A stretch of 55,342 bases of DNA from an uncultured Bacilli bacterium (GCA_947624085.1 CANQIK010000004.1:1-55342); one strand, 5' to 3'. Positions 1-8,829 are shown, numbered from the stretch's first letter. Program-made: numbers and translations. Notes: generated by a model from the sequence alone, not told the origin.

Positions 1-56
<56 letters not shown>

Positions 57-186
57 TGTGTCAATTGACGTGAAGTGCTTTACGTTCTAAACATTAATAT
101 CTTTTTCATTTCATGATTTCTTTCGTCAACTTCTTTTGCTTATAAATGATGTTCTAGCAAATATTCAACATAGTATCGTTAATATT

Positions 187-1128
187 TTATTTTAATAGTC
201 TTTTTAAACTTCTAACTTGGTCTTGAAGATCGCTAAGTATATCGTCAATCAAATCTTGTTCTATTGGCTCACTTGGGTTTAAATCATCAACTGCTGGCTT
301 CTCAGCTGGAGGTAATATTTCTTGGCCATTAAGATGGCAACCAAACCAACAATGAATCATTGCTAAATATATGGCATATTTATATTTACCATTTTTTAGG
401 TCAGTATCAGAAAGTTCAATGTTAATACCTGTATTACATAAATTACAATAGGGAAAATCTCCTGCTTCAAACGTATCAAAATAGCTCCTAGCATGGATTG
501 TTCTAGATGATAAATTTATTCCTTTCAAAGAACTTTTGCAACCTGAAATAATGCAATTACTGGGAATTGATAAATTAGTTTCCCCTATACTAGAATGCGA
601 TAAATACAAATTTGTTATTCCCGTCAAATCTAGTTGCGATAAGTCTACTCCTGTAAAGTTACACTCACTAATATTAATCCATTTTTCATGAATTGCTTCA
701 AACGATTTTGCTAAATCAACGTTGGCATTTGTCCAACTATAATCTACAATGTAGCCTGTTTGGCTTTTAAGAAGGCTTTTTTCCATATCTTTTCTAATTT
801 TGCTAATTTTTTCCAATACACTTTTATCATAAATGGCCCAAGGGCCACTATTAATGATAAATTCAACTTCATCTTCTTCACAACCCAATATATCCCAAGA
901 AACATTAGTAAAATCAACTTCACTTAAATCAATCTTTCTTAAAAACTCGCCAGACCATACTGGTAACTTTACTATTATACCTTGTTTTTCATCTAAAGTT
1001 ACAGTTTCAAATAATAAATCCTCTAATAATTGTTTATCTAAATGCAATCTTTGGCCATTAGGAACTGCATTTACTAATCTAATTATTTTCTCCCTTAATT
1101 CTTTTTTACTTCTTTCACTTAATTCCAT
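187..1128 (-). CDS. Pentapeptide-repeat-like hypothetical protein, paralog copy A of a tandem triplet
   Basis: ORF with GGAGGT SD; blocks PVWSGEFLRKIDLSEVDFTNVSW, YSWTNAN.DL, SECNFTGVDLSQLDLTGI and HCWFGC shared with the next two ORFs. Confidence 0.8.
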   Translation of the reverse strand: MELSERSKKELREKIIRLVNAVPNGQRLHLDKQLLEDLLFETVTLDEKQGIIVKLPVWSGEFLRKIDLSEVDFTNVSWDILGCEEDEVEFIINSGPWAIYDKSVLEKISKIRKDMEKSLLKSQTGYIVDYSWTNANVDLAKSFEAIHEKWINISECNFTGVDLSQLDLTGITNLYLSHSSIGETNLSIPSNCIISGCKSSLKGINLSSRTIHARSYFDTFEAGDFPYCNLCNTGINIELSDTDLKNGKYKYAIYLAMIHCWFGCHLNGQEILPPAEKPAVDDLNPSEPIEQDLIDDILSDLQDQVRSLKRLLK

Positions 1129-1186
1129 AATTTACCTCCAAAATATTAGATTTATTATACTATAACATTAATCAATTTAAGACACT

Positions 1187-2116
1187 TCATTTTTTAAGGC
1201 GTCTAACTTGGCCTTGAAGATCGTCAATTACATCATCAATAAAGTCTAGTTCTGTTGGCTCATTTAGACTTAAAACATCAACTGTTGGCTCTTCTGCTAG
1301 GGCTAAAACCTTTTTGCCATTAACGTAGCATCCAACCCAACAGTGGGTCATTGCCATATAGATAGCACAATCATATTCACTTGTTAAGTCACTTGCAGAA
1401 AGATCAATGTTAATGCCTGTATTGCATAAATTACAATAAGCAAGATCTTCTTCTTCAAACTTAGCAAGATAGCAACCAGCATATATTGTTCTAGATGATA
1501 AATCTATTCCTTCAAAGGAACTCTTGAGACCTAAAATATCTAAATTACTTGGAATTGATAAATTAGTTTTCCCTATACTAGAATGTGTTAGATACAAATT
1601 TTCTATTTCCGTCAAATCTAGTTGTGATAAATCAACTCCGGTAAAGTTACACTCACTAATACTAATACAATGTTGATGGATTGCTTCAAACGATTTTGTT
1701 AAATCAATGTTGGCATTTGTCCAGCTATAATCTACAATATATCCTAATCGGCTATCAAGATAGTTCTTTCTCATTTCCGTTCTAATTTTGGTGATTTTTT
1801 CAATTACACTTTTATTACTGGTAGTCTTAGTACTACTATTAATGATAAATTCAACTTCATCTTCTTCGCAACCCAAAATATTCCAAGAAACATTAGTAAA
1901 ATCAACTTCACTTAAATCAATCTTTCTTAAAAACTCGCCAGACCATACTGGTAATTTTAATATTATATTATTTTCTTCACCTAGAACAATAACTTCAAAT
2001 AATAAATCCTCTAACAACTCTTTATCTAAGTGCACTCTTTGACCATAAGGTACTTTATTTACTAATCTAATTATTCTTTCCCTTAATTCATTTTTACTTT
2101 TATCGCTTAACTTCAT
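1187..2116 (-). CDS. Pentapeptide-repeat-like hypothetical protein, paralog copy B
   Basis: High protein and DNA similarity to flanking ORFs; GGAGGT SD. Confidence 0.8.
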   Translation of the reverse strand: MKLSDKSKNELRERIIRLVNKVPYGQRVHLDKELLEDLLFEVIVLGEENNIILKLPVWSGEFLRKIDLSEVDFTNVSWNILGCEEDEVEFIINSSTKTTSNKSVIEKITKIRTEMRKNYLDSRLGYIVDYSWTNANIDLTKSFEAIHQHCISISECNFTGVDLSQLDLTEIENLYLTHSSIGKTNLSIPSNLDILGLKSSFEGIDLSSRTIYAGCYLAKFEEEDLAYCNLCNTGINIDLSASDLTSEYDCAIYMAMTHCWVGCYVNGKKVLALAEEPTVDVLSLNEPTELDFIDDVIDDLQGQVRRLKK

Positions 2117-2145
2117 AATTTAACCTCCAATACATTAAATAATTA

Positions 2146-3087
2146 TTACTCCAGCATTAATCCTTCTGACTTATATTTTCTAGTGCGTCTAACTTGGCCT
2201 TGAAGATCGCTAAGTACATCGTCAATAAAACTTTGTTCTGTTGGCTCACTTTGGTTTGAAGAATTAGCAACTGGTTCCTCATCTAAAACTTTTTTACCAT
2301 TAAGATAGCACCCAACCCAACAGTGAATCATTGCCATATAGAAAGCTCCATCATATTTACTCTTATCTAGTTCATCTTCACAAAGTTTAATATTAATACC
2401 TGTACTTTTTAAGTTGCAATATGGAAGATCTGCTCGTTCAGCTATATCAAAATAACCACTGGCATATATTGTTCTAGATGATAAATCTATTCCTTCAAAA
2501 GAACTTTCACAGCCAGAAATATCAACATTACTTGGAATTAATAAATTAGTTTTTCCTATACTAGAACACACTAGATACAAACCTTTTATTCCCGTCAAAT
2601 CTAGTTGTGATAAATCTACTCCAGTAAAGTTGCATTCACTGATAACAATACTTTGTTCATGAATTGCTTCAAATGATTTTGTTAAATCAATGTTGGCATT
2701 TGTCCAACTATAATCTACAGTATAGCCTACTTGCCTCTTAAGGAAATTTTCTCTTTTTTCTCTTGCATTATTATTTCTATAAACACTTTCATCACTAATA
2801 ACTATATTGTTAAAGAGAATTTCGGCATCTTCTTCTTCACAACTCAATATATCCCAAGTAACATTAGTAAAATCAACTTCGCTTAAATCAATCTTTCTTA
2901 AAAACTCACCAGACCATACTGGCATTTTTACTACTGTACCTTGTTCTTTATCTAGAACAATAACCTCAAATAGTAAATCCTCTAACAACTCTTTATCTAA
3001 GTGCACTCTTTGACCATAAGGAACTTTTTCCACCATTTCAATTATTTTCTTTCTTAATTCATTTTTACTTTTTTGACTAAGCTTCAT
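2146..3087 (-). CDS. Pentapeptide-repeat-like hypothetical protein, paralog copy C
   Basis: High similarity to copies A and B; GGAGGT SD; first in transcription order. Confidence 0.8.
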   Translation of the reverse strand: MKLSQKSKNELRKKIIEMVEKVPYGQRVHLDKELLEDLLFEVIVLDKEQGTVVKMPVWSGEFLRKIDLSEVDFTNVTWDILSCEEEDAEILFNNIVISDESVYRNNNAREKRENFLKRQVGYTVDYSWTNANIDLTKSFEAIHEQSIVISECNFTGVDLSQLDLTGIKGLYLVCSSIGKTNLLIPSNVDISGCESSFEGIDLSSRTIYASGYFDIAERADLPYCNLKSTGINIKLCEDELDKSKYDGAFYMAMIHCWVGCYLNGKKVLDEEPVANSSNQSEPTEQSFIDDVLSDLQGQVRRTRKYKSEGLMLE

Positions 3088-3220
3088 AGTTTGACCTCCA
3101 AAATATTAGATTTATTATACTACAACATTAATCAAAAGCAATAAATTTTAATCCTCAACATTGCCTACCCTTTTAATTTAATTATTTACTTGGAATATAT
3201 TTTAAAAGGAAGTGATTTTT

Positions 3221-3916
3221 TTGTTAGAAAGTATGGTCCTATTACTAAAAAATATGATGTGTTTTACAGGTAGTTATTCCAATAATGTCTTTTTAGAACC
3301 ATTATCTAAAGAAGAGGAAGATAAATATGTAGAACTCATGCTCCAAGGCGATATGGACGCACGAAATAAATTAATTGAGCATAATTTAAGATTGGTTGCT
3401 CATATAGTCAAAAAATTTGATAGTAAAGAAAAGATGACGGATGATTTAATATCGATTGGAACAATTGGCTTAATTAAAGGCATTGATACTTATAAAGATA
3501 ATAAGAAAACAAAAATTACAACTTATGCTGCAAGATGTATTCAAAACGAAATTCTTATGTATTTTAGAGCCAATCAGAAACGAAATAATGATGTATTTTT
3601 ATCAGATTCAATAGGTTATGATAAAGAAGGAAATGAAATAAGTCTAATTGATGTTCTTGAAGATAATACCGAAGATTATGTGGAAATAATAAATGAAAAA
3701 GATAATATTCAAATGTTAAAGAAATATTTAAATCTTTTAACGGATAAGGAAAAAGAAATTATTAAGAAAAGATATGGTTTAAATGGTGAAGATGAAAAAA
3801 CGCAAAAAGAGATAGCTAAAGAATTAAATATTTCGAGAAGTTATGTATCAAGGATTGAAAAAAGAGCATTAACGAAAATATTAAAAGAATTTGTGAAAGA
3901 CAAAAAAACATTGTAA
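3221..3916 (+). CDS. sigK: Sporulation-type RNA polymerase sigma factor, SigK-like
   Basis: GSYSNNVFLEPLSKEEEDKYVELM, IEHNLRLVAHIVKKF, DLISIGTIGLIKGI, ISRSYVSRIEKRAL resemble SigK; likely TTG start at 3221 after AAGGAAGTG; short hydrophobic N-terminus recalls the pro-sequence. Confidence 0.85.
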   Translation: MLESMVLLLKNMMCFTGSYSNNVFLEPLSKEEEDKYVELMLQGDMDARNKLIEHNLRLVAHIVKKFDSKEKMTDDLISIGTIGLIKGIDTYKDNKKTKITTYAARCIQNEILMYFRANQKRNNDVFLSDSIGYDKEGNEISLIDVLEDNTEDYVEIINEKDNIQMLKKYLNLLTDKEKEIIKKRYGLNGEDEKTQKEIAKELNISRSYVSRIEKRALTKILKEFVKDKKTL

Positions 3917-3962
3917 TTGAAAATACCTACAATAAATGATAAAATTGTTATAGTACGAGGTT

Positions 3963-5018
3963 GTGGTTATGGAAAATATGGAAATTACGCAAGATACTAT
4001 CATTTATTATGATAAAGCAACAGGTAGAGTGTTGTCTCCAGAGGAATTAAGAGAAAAATGGAATATGGCTGTCTTAAATGGTGGTCATACTGATATTACT
4101 ATTGTATCTTCCCCTGCGAAAAACTTGATTATTGAAGATGGTATCGTAAAAGATAGAGTAAATCAAACTGTTGGCGATTTACTTGCCCAAAGTGCAAAAC
4201 AAAAAGCTGAAATGGATGCTCAAACTGCTGATTTTCAGTCTTTACTAAATTCTAGTGAAAAAGCGGAAAGTTCTTTAACAGATATTGATAATCCTGATTA
4301 TATTATTAATATTTTAGAAAATGCCAAATTAAAATCAAGCATGGATGACTACGCCCATATCGCAGACTCAAGTATTGCAGTTAAAGATGAACCTTTACCT
4401 TCATACGAAAGAATGGGCCAAAGAAAAAGCATTAAATACCCTAGTTTTACCAAAGGCTTAGTTAAAATTGCAACTGTTGCTACTATATTAGGAGTAAGTT
4501 TATCATTAGCAAATGTCGCAGCCCAAAATATATCTTCTACTAATAGATATAATTCTGCAGTTAAATATATTGAAGAACAATATGAAGAAGATGGCCGTAA
4601 TTTTGTAAATAGAAATAAACATATTATCGAAGGCTCCTTTGATTCTTATGGACACCCTATTTATTTTATTGATAATGAAGCGGTAGCCAAAGATATTCTT
4701 GCTGTACCAGATGAAGGATATCTAGGAGCTTTATATATGGCTTATGAGCAAATGGGAAATGACCGAGCAAATGGCGAATATGACAATTGGGATGATACCA
4801 TTGGTTTTATTGGTAGTTTAGTTGATGAAACTCATCCTAAGGCTTACTTAACTACCGCTGGTTGTAAAAGCTTTGATGAATTTTTAATTAAAGCCGGCTA
4901 TGTTGATGAAAAAAGTAAAGAGCCATCAGTAGAAATGTTTAAAACCGCGGGCAAACAAGCTGTTATCGATTTTGCTAATTTCTTGCAAGAAGATAATATT
5001 ACGGTAGGAGGAAGATAA
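3963..5018 (+). CDS. Hypothetical protein with one predicted TM segment
   Basis: Long ORF; hydrophobic stretch KIATVATILGVSLSLANVAA mid-protein; no family recognised. Confidence 0.7.
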   Translation: MVMENMEITQDTIIYYDKATGRVLSPEELREKWNMAVLNGGHTDITIVSSPAKNLIIEDGIVKDRVNQTVGDLLAQSAKQKAEMDAQTADFQSLLNSSEKAESSLTDIDNPDYIINILENAKLKSSMDDYAHIADSSIAVKDEPLPSYERMGQRKSIKYPSFTKGLVKIATVATILGVSLSLANVAAQNISSTNRYNSAVKYIEEQYEEDGRNFVNRNKHIIEGSFDSYGHPIYFIDNEAVAKDILAVPDEGYLGALYMAYEQMGNDRANGEYDNWDDTIGFIGSLVDETHPKAYLTTAGCKSFDEFLIKAGYVDEKSKEPSVEMFKTAGKQAVIDFANFLQEDNITVGGR

Positions 5019-5227
5019 TGATAGATCTTGAAGTAGTAACTCTTGAAGATAATAAAGAATATTATATTTTAAGAGAAATAGCTAATTATTTATATTTAGT
5101 AAATACCCAAGATGATAAAGATATAACTATTAGAAAAAATGTTAATAAAGATGGCAAAAATTATGTTCAAAAGTTAGATAGTGAGGAAGAATTACAAAAA
5201 GCTTTAGAATTATTTGCTAACAATTAG
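5018..5227 (+). CDS. Small acidic protein, possibly DUF1292-like
   Basis: 1-nt overlap with the upstream ORF; GGAGGAAGATA SD; composition and pattern similar to DUF1292. Confidence 0.55.
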   Translation: MIDLEVVTLEDNKEYYILREIANYLYLVNTQDDKDITIRKNVNKDGKNYVQKLDSEEELQKALELFANN

Positions 5228-5253
5228 AACCTTAGCGTTCTTTTTTAATCGCA

Positions 5254-5279
5254 TAAAAAAATTAGAGTAAAACTCTAAC
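5254..5279 (-). terminator. Rho-independent terminator of the rpsP-khpA operon
   Basis: TTAGAGT-TTT-ACTCTAA followed by TTTTTTT on minus. Confidence 0.8.
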
Positions 5280-5525
5280 TTAAAATGAATCAATGTTAAT
5301 CTTAACTTTAGGCATATTCTTTAAAAAAGCATATGCTTGAATAATAGTTCTAATAGCAGAAGCCATTTTGCCACCCTTGCCTATGATTAAACCCATATCA
5401 TCATGATGAACAATGATTTCAATAATTGGTGATTCATCATCACTTTCAAATATTTGCACTTTAACCATATCAGGATTATTCACTAGTGACTTAACAAGGA
5501 ATTCAGTATACTCCGTTAATTCCAT
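5280..5525 (-). CDS. khpA: KH-domain RNA-binding protein
   Basis: GLIIGKGGKMASAIRTII KH motif; next to rpsP. Confidence 0.9.
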   Translation of the reverse strand: MELTEYTEFLVKSLVNNPDMVKVQIFESDDESPIIEIIVHHDDMGLIIGKGGKMASAIRTIIQAYAFLKNMPKVKINIDSF

Positions 5526-5527
5526 AA

Positions 5528-5806
5528 TTAAGCCTTCTTTACTTTTTTGCTTTCAGCATATTTTTTCATAATACCTTGTTTGCTTAAAATATTACGTACG
5601 GTTTCGGTAGGTTCAGCTCCATTATTTAGCCATTTTAAGGCCTTTTCTTCATCAACAGTAACTACTTCTTGACCTTTAATAGGATTATAAGTACCTACAA
5701 GTTCAATAAACTTACCATCTCTAGGGCTTCTTGAATCTGCCGCTACAATACGATAAAAAGGTTTTTGCTTTCCACCCATTCTTTTTAATCTTAATTTAAC
5801 AGCCAT
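5528..5806 (-). CDS. rpsP: 30S ribosomal protein S16
   Basis: [45 protein letters not shown] before the internal ATG at 5806. Confidence 0.97.
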   Translation of the reverse strand: MAVKLRLKRMGGKQKPFYRIVAADSRSPRDGKFIELVGTYNPIKGQEVVTVDEEKALKWLNNGAEPTETVRNILSKQGIMKKYAESKKVKKA

Positions 5807-5862
5807 ATTTCCTCCTTTGTTTACTACCATAATATATCATACCAAAAAGATACTGTCAACCT

Positions 5863-6411
5863 TTATTTGTTGACAGCATCATCTAAATAGTTATCATCTA
5901 AATTATCAACATTTATATCTAATTCTTTTTCATCATCCGTATCATATAGTTCTTCATATTCATCAAAGTCATCTTCAACAGCAACTTTAACAGTCGTATT
6001 ACCGATAATTTCCACACCTAATTCTTTTTCAACTTGTAAATTAACATAACCATTTTCTATTTTAACATCAGTGACACTAGGTTGTTTTAAACACTCTACA
6101 ATAATTTCTGATCTATCATCAAGAGTCGAACCATTTTTTAAAGTAGCATTCATCATATCTGAATAGCTAAATTTCTTCGAACATACTCCTGTCTTAGTAT
6201 TGTTATCATATGAATACCAAACATTAACATCATATGAACCGCTTAGGTTAACTTTTCCTCCCGTGGCTGTACCACTGAAACTATGATTTATAACCCAACA
6301 GCCTAAAATGGTATCAGGCTTTTCATCACACTCAAGTTTAAATGAGGCCTTGTTTTTTTTCTTACATTTACCAATTATTGCTTTGGTAACTATTTCTTTA
6401 TAATTTGCCAT
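5863..6411 (-). CDS. cotE: Outer spore coat morphogenetic protein CotE-like
   Basis: YKEIVTKAIIGK, ILGCWVINHSFSG, GSYDVNVWYSYDNNTKT and acidic C-terminus align with B. subtilis CotE (YREIITKAVVAK, ILGGWIINHKY, GYYDINVWYSYADNTKT). Confidence 0.87.
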   Translation of the reverse strand: MANYKEIVTKAIIGKCKKKNKASFKLECDEKPDTILGCWVINHSFSGTATGGKVNLSGSYDVNVWYSYDNNTKTGVCSKKFSYSDMMNATLKNGSTLDDRSEIIVECLKQPSVTDVKIENGYVNLQVEKELGVEIIGNTTVKVAVEDDFDEYEELYDTDDEKELDINVDNLDDNYLDDAVNK

Positions 6412-6429
6412 TATATCCCCTTCCTAATT

Positions 6430-6457
6430 TAATTTATGCGACCAAATTGGGAATAGT
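6430..6457 (-). promoter_or_regulatory. Possible mother-cell (SigK/SigE-type) promoter upstream of cotE
   Basis: Minus strand reads AC-N17-CATAAATTA, matching the SigK pattern AC-N17-CATANNNTA. Confidence 0.4.
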
Positions 6458-6513
6458 ACCTATATTTATAAAATTTTATATGTTATAATTAACGAAAGTA
6501 AGAGGTGTAAAAA

Positions 6514-6879
6514 ATGGATTGTATATTTTGTAAAATTGCTCATAAAGAAATTCCCAGTGAAGTTTTATATGAAGATGATAGTGTTATGGCTATAATGGAT
6601 ATTAATCCTTTATGTGATGGTCATGTCCTTGTTATTCCTAAAAAACATTATGAGGATATTTATGAAGTTGATAAGGAAACTTTAGTACATATGTATGATA
6701 TAGCAAAAGACTTAAATAAAAAGATAATGGCTAAATTAAATGAACCGGGAGCAACATTCTCAATTAATTATGGAGATAAGCAAGAAATAAAACATCTTCA
6801 TTTACATATTCTTCCTAATTTTAAAGCCAAAGCTACTAAAACCCATGAAGAAGTATATAAATTATTAAGTGGAGATTAA
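6514..6879 (+). CDS. HIT family protein
   Basis: CIFCKIAHKEIPSEVLYEDD start; HLHLHILP motif. Confidence 0.95.
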   Translation: MDCIFCKIAHKEIPSEVLYEDDSVMAIMDINPLCDGHVLVIPKKHYEDIYEVDKETLVHMYDIAKDLNKKIMAKLNEPGATFSINYGDKQEIKHLHLHILPNFKAKATKTHEEVYKLLSGD

Positions 6880-6881
6880 TA

Positions 6882-8153
6882 ATGGCCAAAAGAAAATTAA
6901 AGAAAAAATATAAAGTTGTTTTTTGGTTACTAGCTTTAATTATCATCTTTACAGGAGGCTACTTAGTAATTAGTAAAACAGCTTTAAAAGATAATTTTTT
7001 AAATAAAACAAACGCACCTAATAAAGATAATGAGACCAAAGAAAATGAAAGTTATCCTAAAACTTATAAAGCGTCTTTAATTGCCACAGGCGATGGACTT
7101 TTACATAATGCTGTATATCTTGATGCCTATGATAAAGCAACAAATACCTTTGATTTTAAGCCCCAACTTCAATTTGTTAAAGACATTATAAGTAAATATG
7201 ATATTGCTTACTATAATCAAGAAACTGTTTTTGGTAAACCTGAAGGTGAATTACTTACACGATTTCCCGCGGATTCCGTTAATATAGCAGGCTATGTATC
7301 TTATCCCTACTTTAACTCCCCTTCAGCCTTTGGCGATGATATGGTTGACATCGGCTTTAATTTAGTATCTTTAGCCTCTAATCATAGCGCTGATTGTACT
7401 AACCTTACCGATAAATGCGTTACGGACTCATACAATTTTTGGCAAAACAAAGATATTGTATTCGCCGGCTTTAAGCCAACACCTGAGACGGATAGTTCAG
7501 AAAACTATATTATCGCTGAAGCAAACGGTATAACATATACTCTACTTAACTATACAACAAGCCTAAATGGATTAAATGGTTATAACTCTTCAAAACTTAT
7601 TAATGAGTTTGATGAAGAACAAGTAAAAAAAGATATTGAAGCTGTCCGCGATAAAGTTGATGTTCTTATCGTAGCTATGCACTGGCATACAGGAGCAGAA
7701 TATTCTTTTGAAGTAACAGAAGAAAATCGTAAAATTGCTACTTTCTTAGCTAATAATGGCGTTGACTTAGTTCTAGGTACTTACTCTCATTGTTTACAAC
7801 CTTTTGAATGGATAGATGATACGCTTGTTTACTATTCACTTGGCAATTTTATTTCTAATCAAGGCGACTTAATTGATAATATTGGTTATAAAGGCATAGT
7901 TGGTGTCCTTGCTACTTTAGATATCACCAAGACAGTCCAAAAAGATGGAACATCAAGTATTAAAATTGATAATTTAGGAGCAGACCTTACCTACACTTAC
8001 AATAATAACCATCATGATTATCGCGTTATTCCTTTTAGTAAGATGAGCGCCGAATATAACCCGGATTATTTAAAAATATATGAGCAATATAAAGAAGTAT
8101 TTACTTCACTAGATAAAAATATTAATATAGTTCCCGTGAATACGGGCATATAA
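6882..8153 (+). CDS. CapA family protein (poly-gamma-glutamate/capsule-type metallophosphoesterase fold)
   Basis: N-terminal TM; ASLIATGDGLLHN, LASNHSADC, VDVLIVAMHWHTGAEYS, VLGTYSHCLQPFEW, VYYSLGNFISNQ. Confidence 0.9.
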   Translation: MAKRKLKKKYKVVFWLLALIIIFTGGYLVISKTALKDNFLNKTNAPNKDNETKENESYPKTYKASLIATGDGLLHNAVYLDAYDKATNTFDFKPQLQFVKDIISKYDIAYYNQETVFGKPEGELLTRFPADSVNIAGYVSYPYFNSPSAFGDDMVDIGFNLVSLASNHSADCTNLTDKCVTDSYNFWQNKDIVFAGFKPTPETDSSENYIIAEANGITYTLLNYTTSLNGLNGYNSSKLINEFDEEQVKKDIEAVRDKVDVLIVAMHWHTGAEYSFEVTEENRKIATFLANNGVDLVLGTYSHCLQPFEWIDDTLVYYSLGNFISNQGDLIDNIGYKGIVGVLATLDITKTVQKDGTSSIKIDNLGADLTYTYNNNHHDYRVIPFSKMSAEYNPDYLKIYEQYKEVFTSLDKNINIVPVNTGI

Positions 8154-8181
8154 AAAGCGTTTTTTAACGCTCTTTTATTTT
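8154..8181 (+). terminator. Rho-independent terminator after the capA-like gene
   Basis: AGCGTT-TTTT-AACGCT followed by CTTTTATTTT. Confidence 0.75.
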
Positions 8182-8182
8182 G

Positions 8183-8395
8183 TTAAAACAATTCCTGAAT
8201 TATGAAAATGCCAAAGCCAATGATAAAAAGCAATAATATTAAAACAATAATAATAAATTTAACATCAAACTTCTTTTTAGCTTTTTTATTAATGGGCTCT
8301 GCTGATATTTCTTCCTCTAAATTAATGGGATTTCCACACGCTGGGCAAATAACATCAGTAGAAGTTAAAGCTGTACCACATTTTGGACAATTCAT
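8183..8395 (-). CDS. Zinc-ribbon domain membrane protein
   Basis: CPKCGTAL...CPACGNPI plus C-terminal TM helix. Confidence 0.8.
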   Translation of the reverse strand: MNCPKCGTALTSTDVICPACGNPINLEEEISAEPINKKAKKKFDVKFIIIVLILLLFIIGFGIFIIQELF

Positions 8396-8448
8396 ATTCT
8401 AGCCTCCTCGTATTATAAATCAAGTTAAGTATAGCATATATTACGCAA

Positions 8449-8470
8449 CAAAAAAAGAGGCAATGCCTCT
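8449..8470 (-). terminator. Rho-independent terminator of the micropeptide pair
   Basis: AGAGGCA-TTGCCTCT followed by TTTTTTT on minus; overlaps the stop of the 41-aa ORF. Confidence 0.75.
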
Positions 8471-8595
8471 TATATAACTACTCCTCCAATAATGATGGCT
8501 AATAGGATATAAAGGATTAATACGATGAAGAAATAATTATAAAAGCTATTATTATTGCCTTCATTACTAGAAGAATTATTTTTGCAACAGCTCAT
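8470..8595 (-). CDS. 41-aa tiny transmembrane protein, YjcZ-type (missing from ORF track)
   Basis: Translates MSCCKNNSSSNEGNNNSFYNYFFIVLILYILLAIIIGGVVI; AAGGAGGTAA SD immediately upstream. Confidence 0.75.
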   Translation of the reverse strand: MSCCKNNSSSNEGNNNSFYNYFFIVLILYILLAIIIGGVVI

Positions 8596-8608
8596 TTTAT
8601 TTACCTCC

Positions 8609-8704
8609 TTAGATATAAGCTCCCACGATTATTATAAGTAATATAAATAATACTAAAACAATCGCAGCGCCTACGCCAGTTGAACATGAATTTTGCATTT
8701 TCAT
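8609..8704 (-). CDS. 31-aa tiny transmembrane protein, YjcZ/SporV-type micropeptide (missing from ORF track)
   Basis: Translates MKMQNSCSTGVGAAIVLVLFILLIIIVGAYI; the VLVLFILLIIIVGAYI core is typical of the YjcZ tiny-TM family; AAAGGAGGA SD. Confidence 0.82.
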   Translation of the reverse strand: MKMQNSCSTGVGAAIVLVLFILLIIIVGAYI

Positions 8705-8829
8705 TCCTCCTTTTTCTATTCATAGTATTTAATGCGAAATTTTAAATAAGGTGCCATTTTCTTTTAAATTTCATTGTTTTTTAACGCTTATATTGTTATA
8801 ATAAGACTTATGGAGGAAATAAAAAAAAT

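Noticed and set aside
833-3013. Plus-strand ORFs 833-1165, 1788-2042, 2807-3013 similar to one another
   Set aside because: They are antisense shadows of the three paralogs; their similarity follows from sense-strand conservation.
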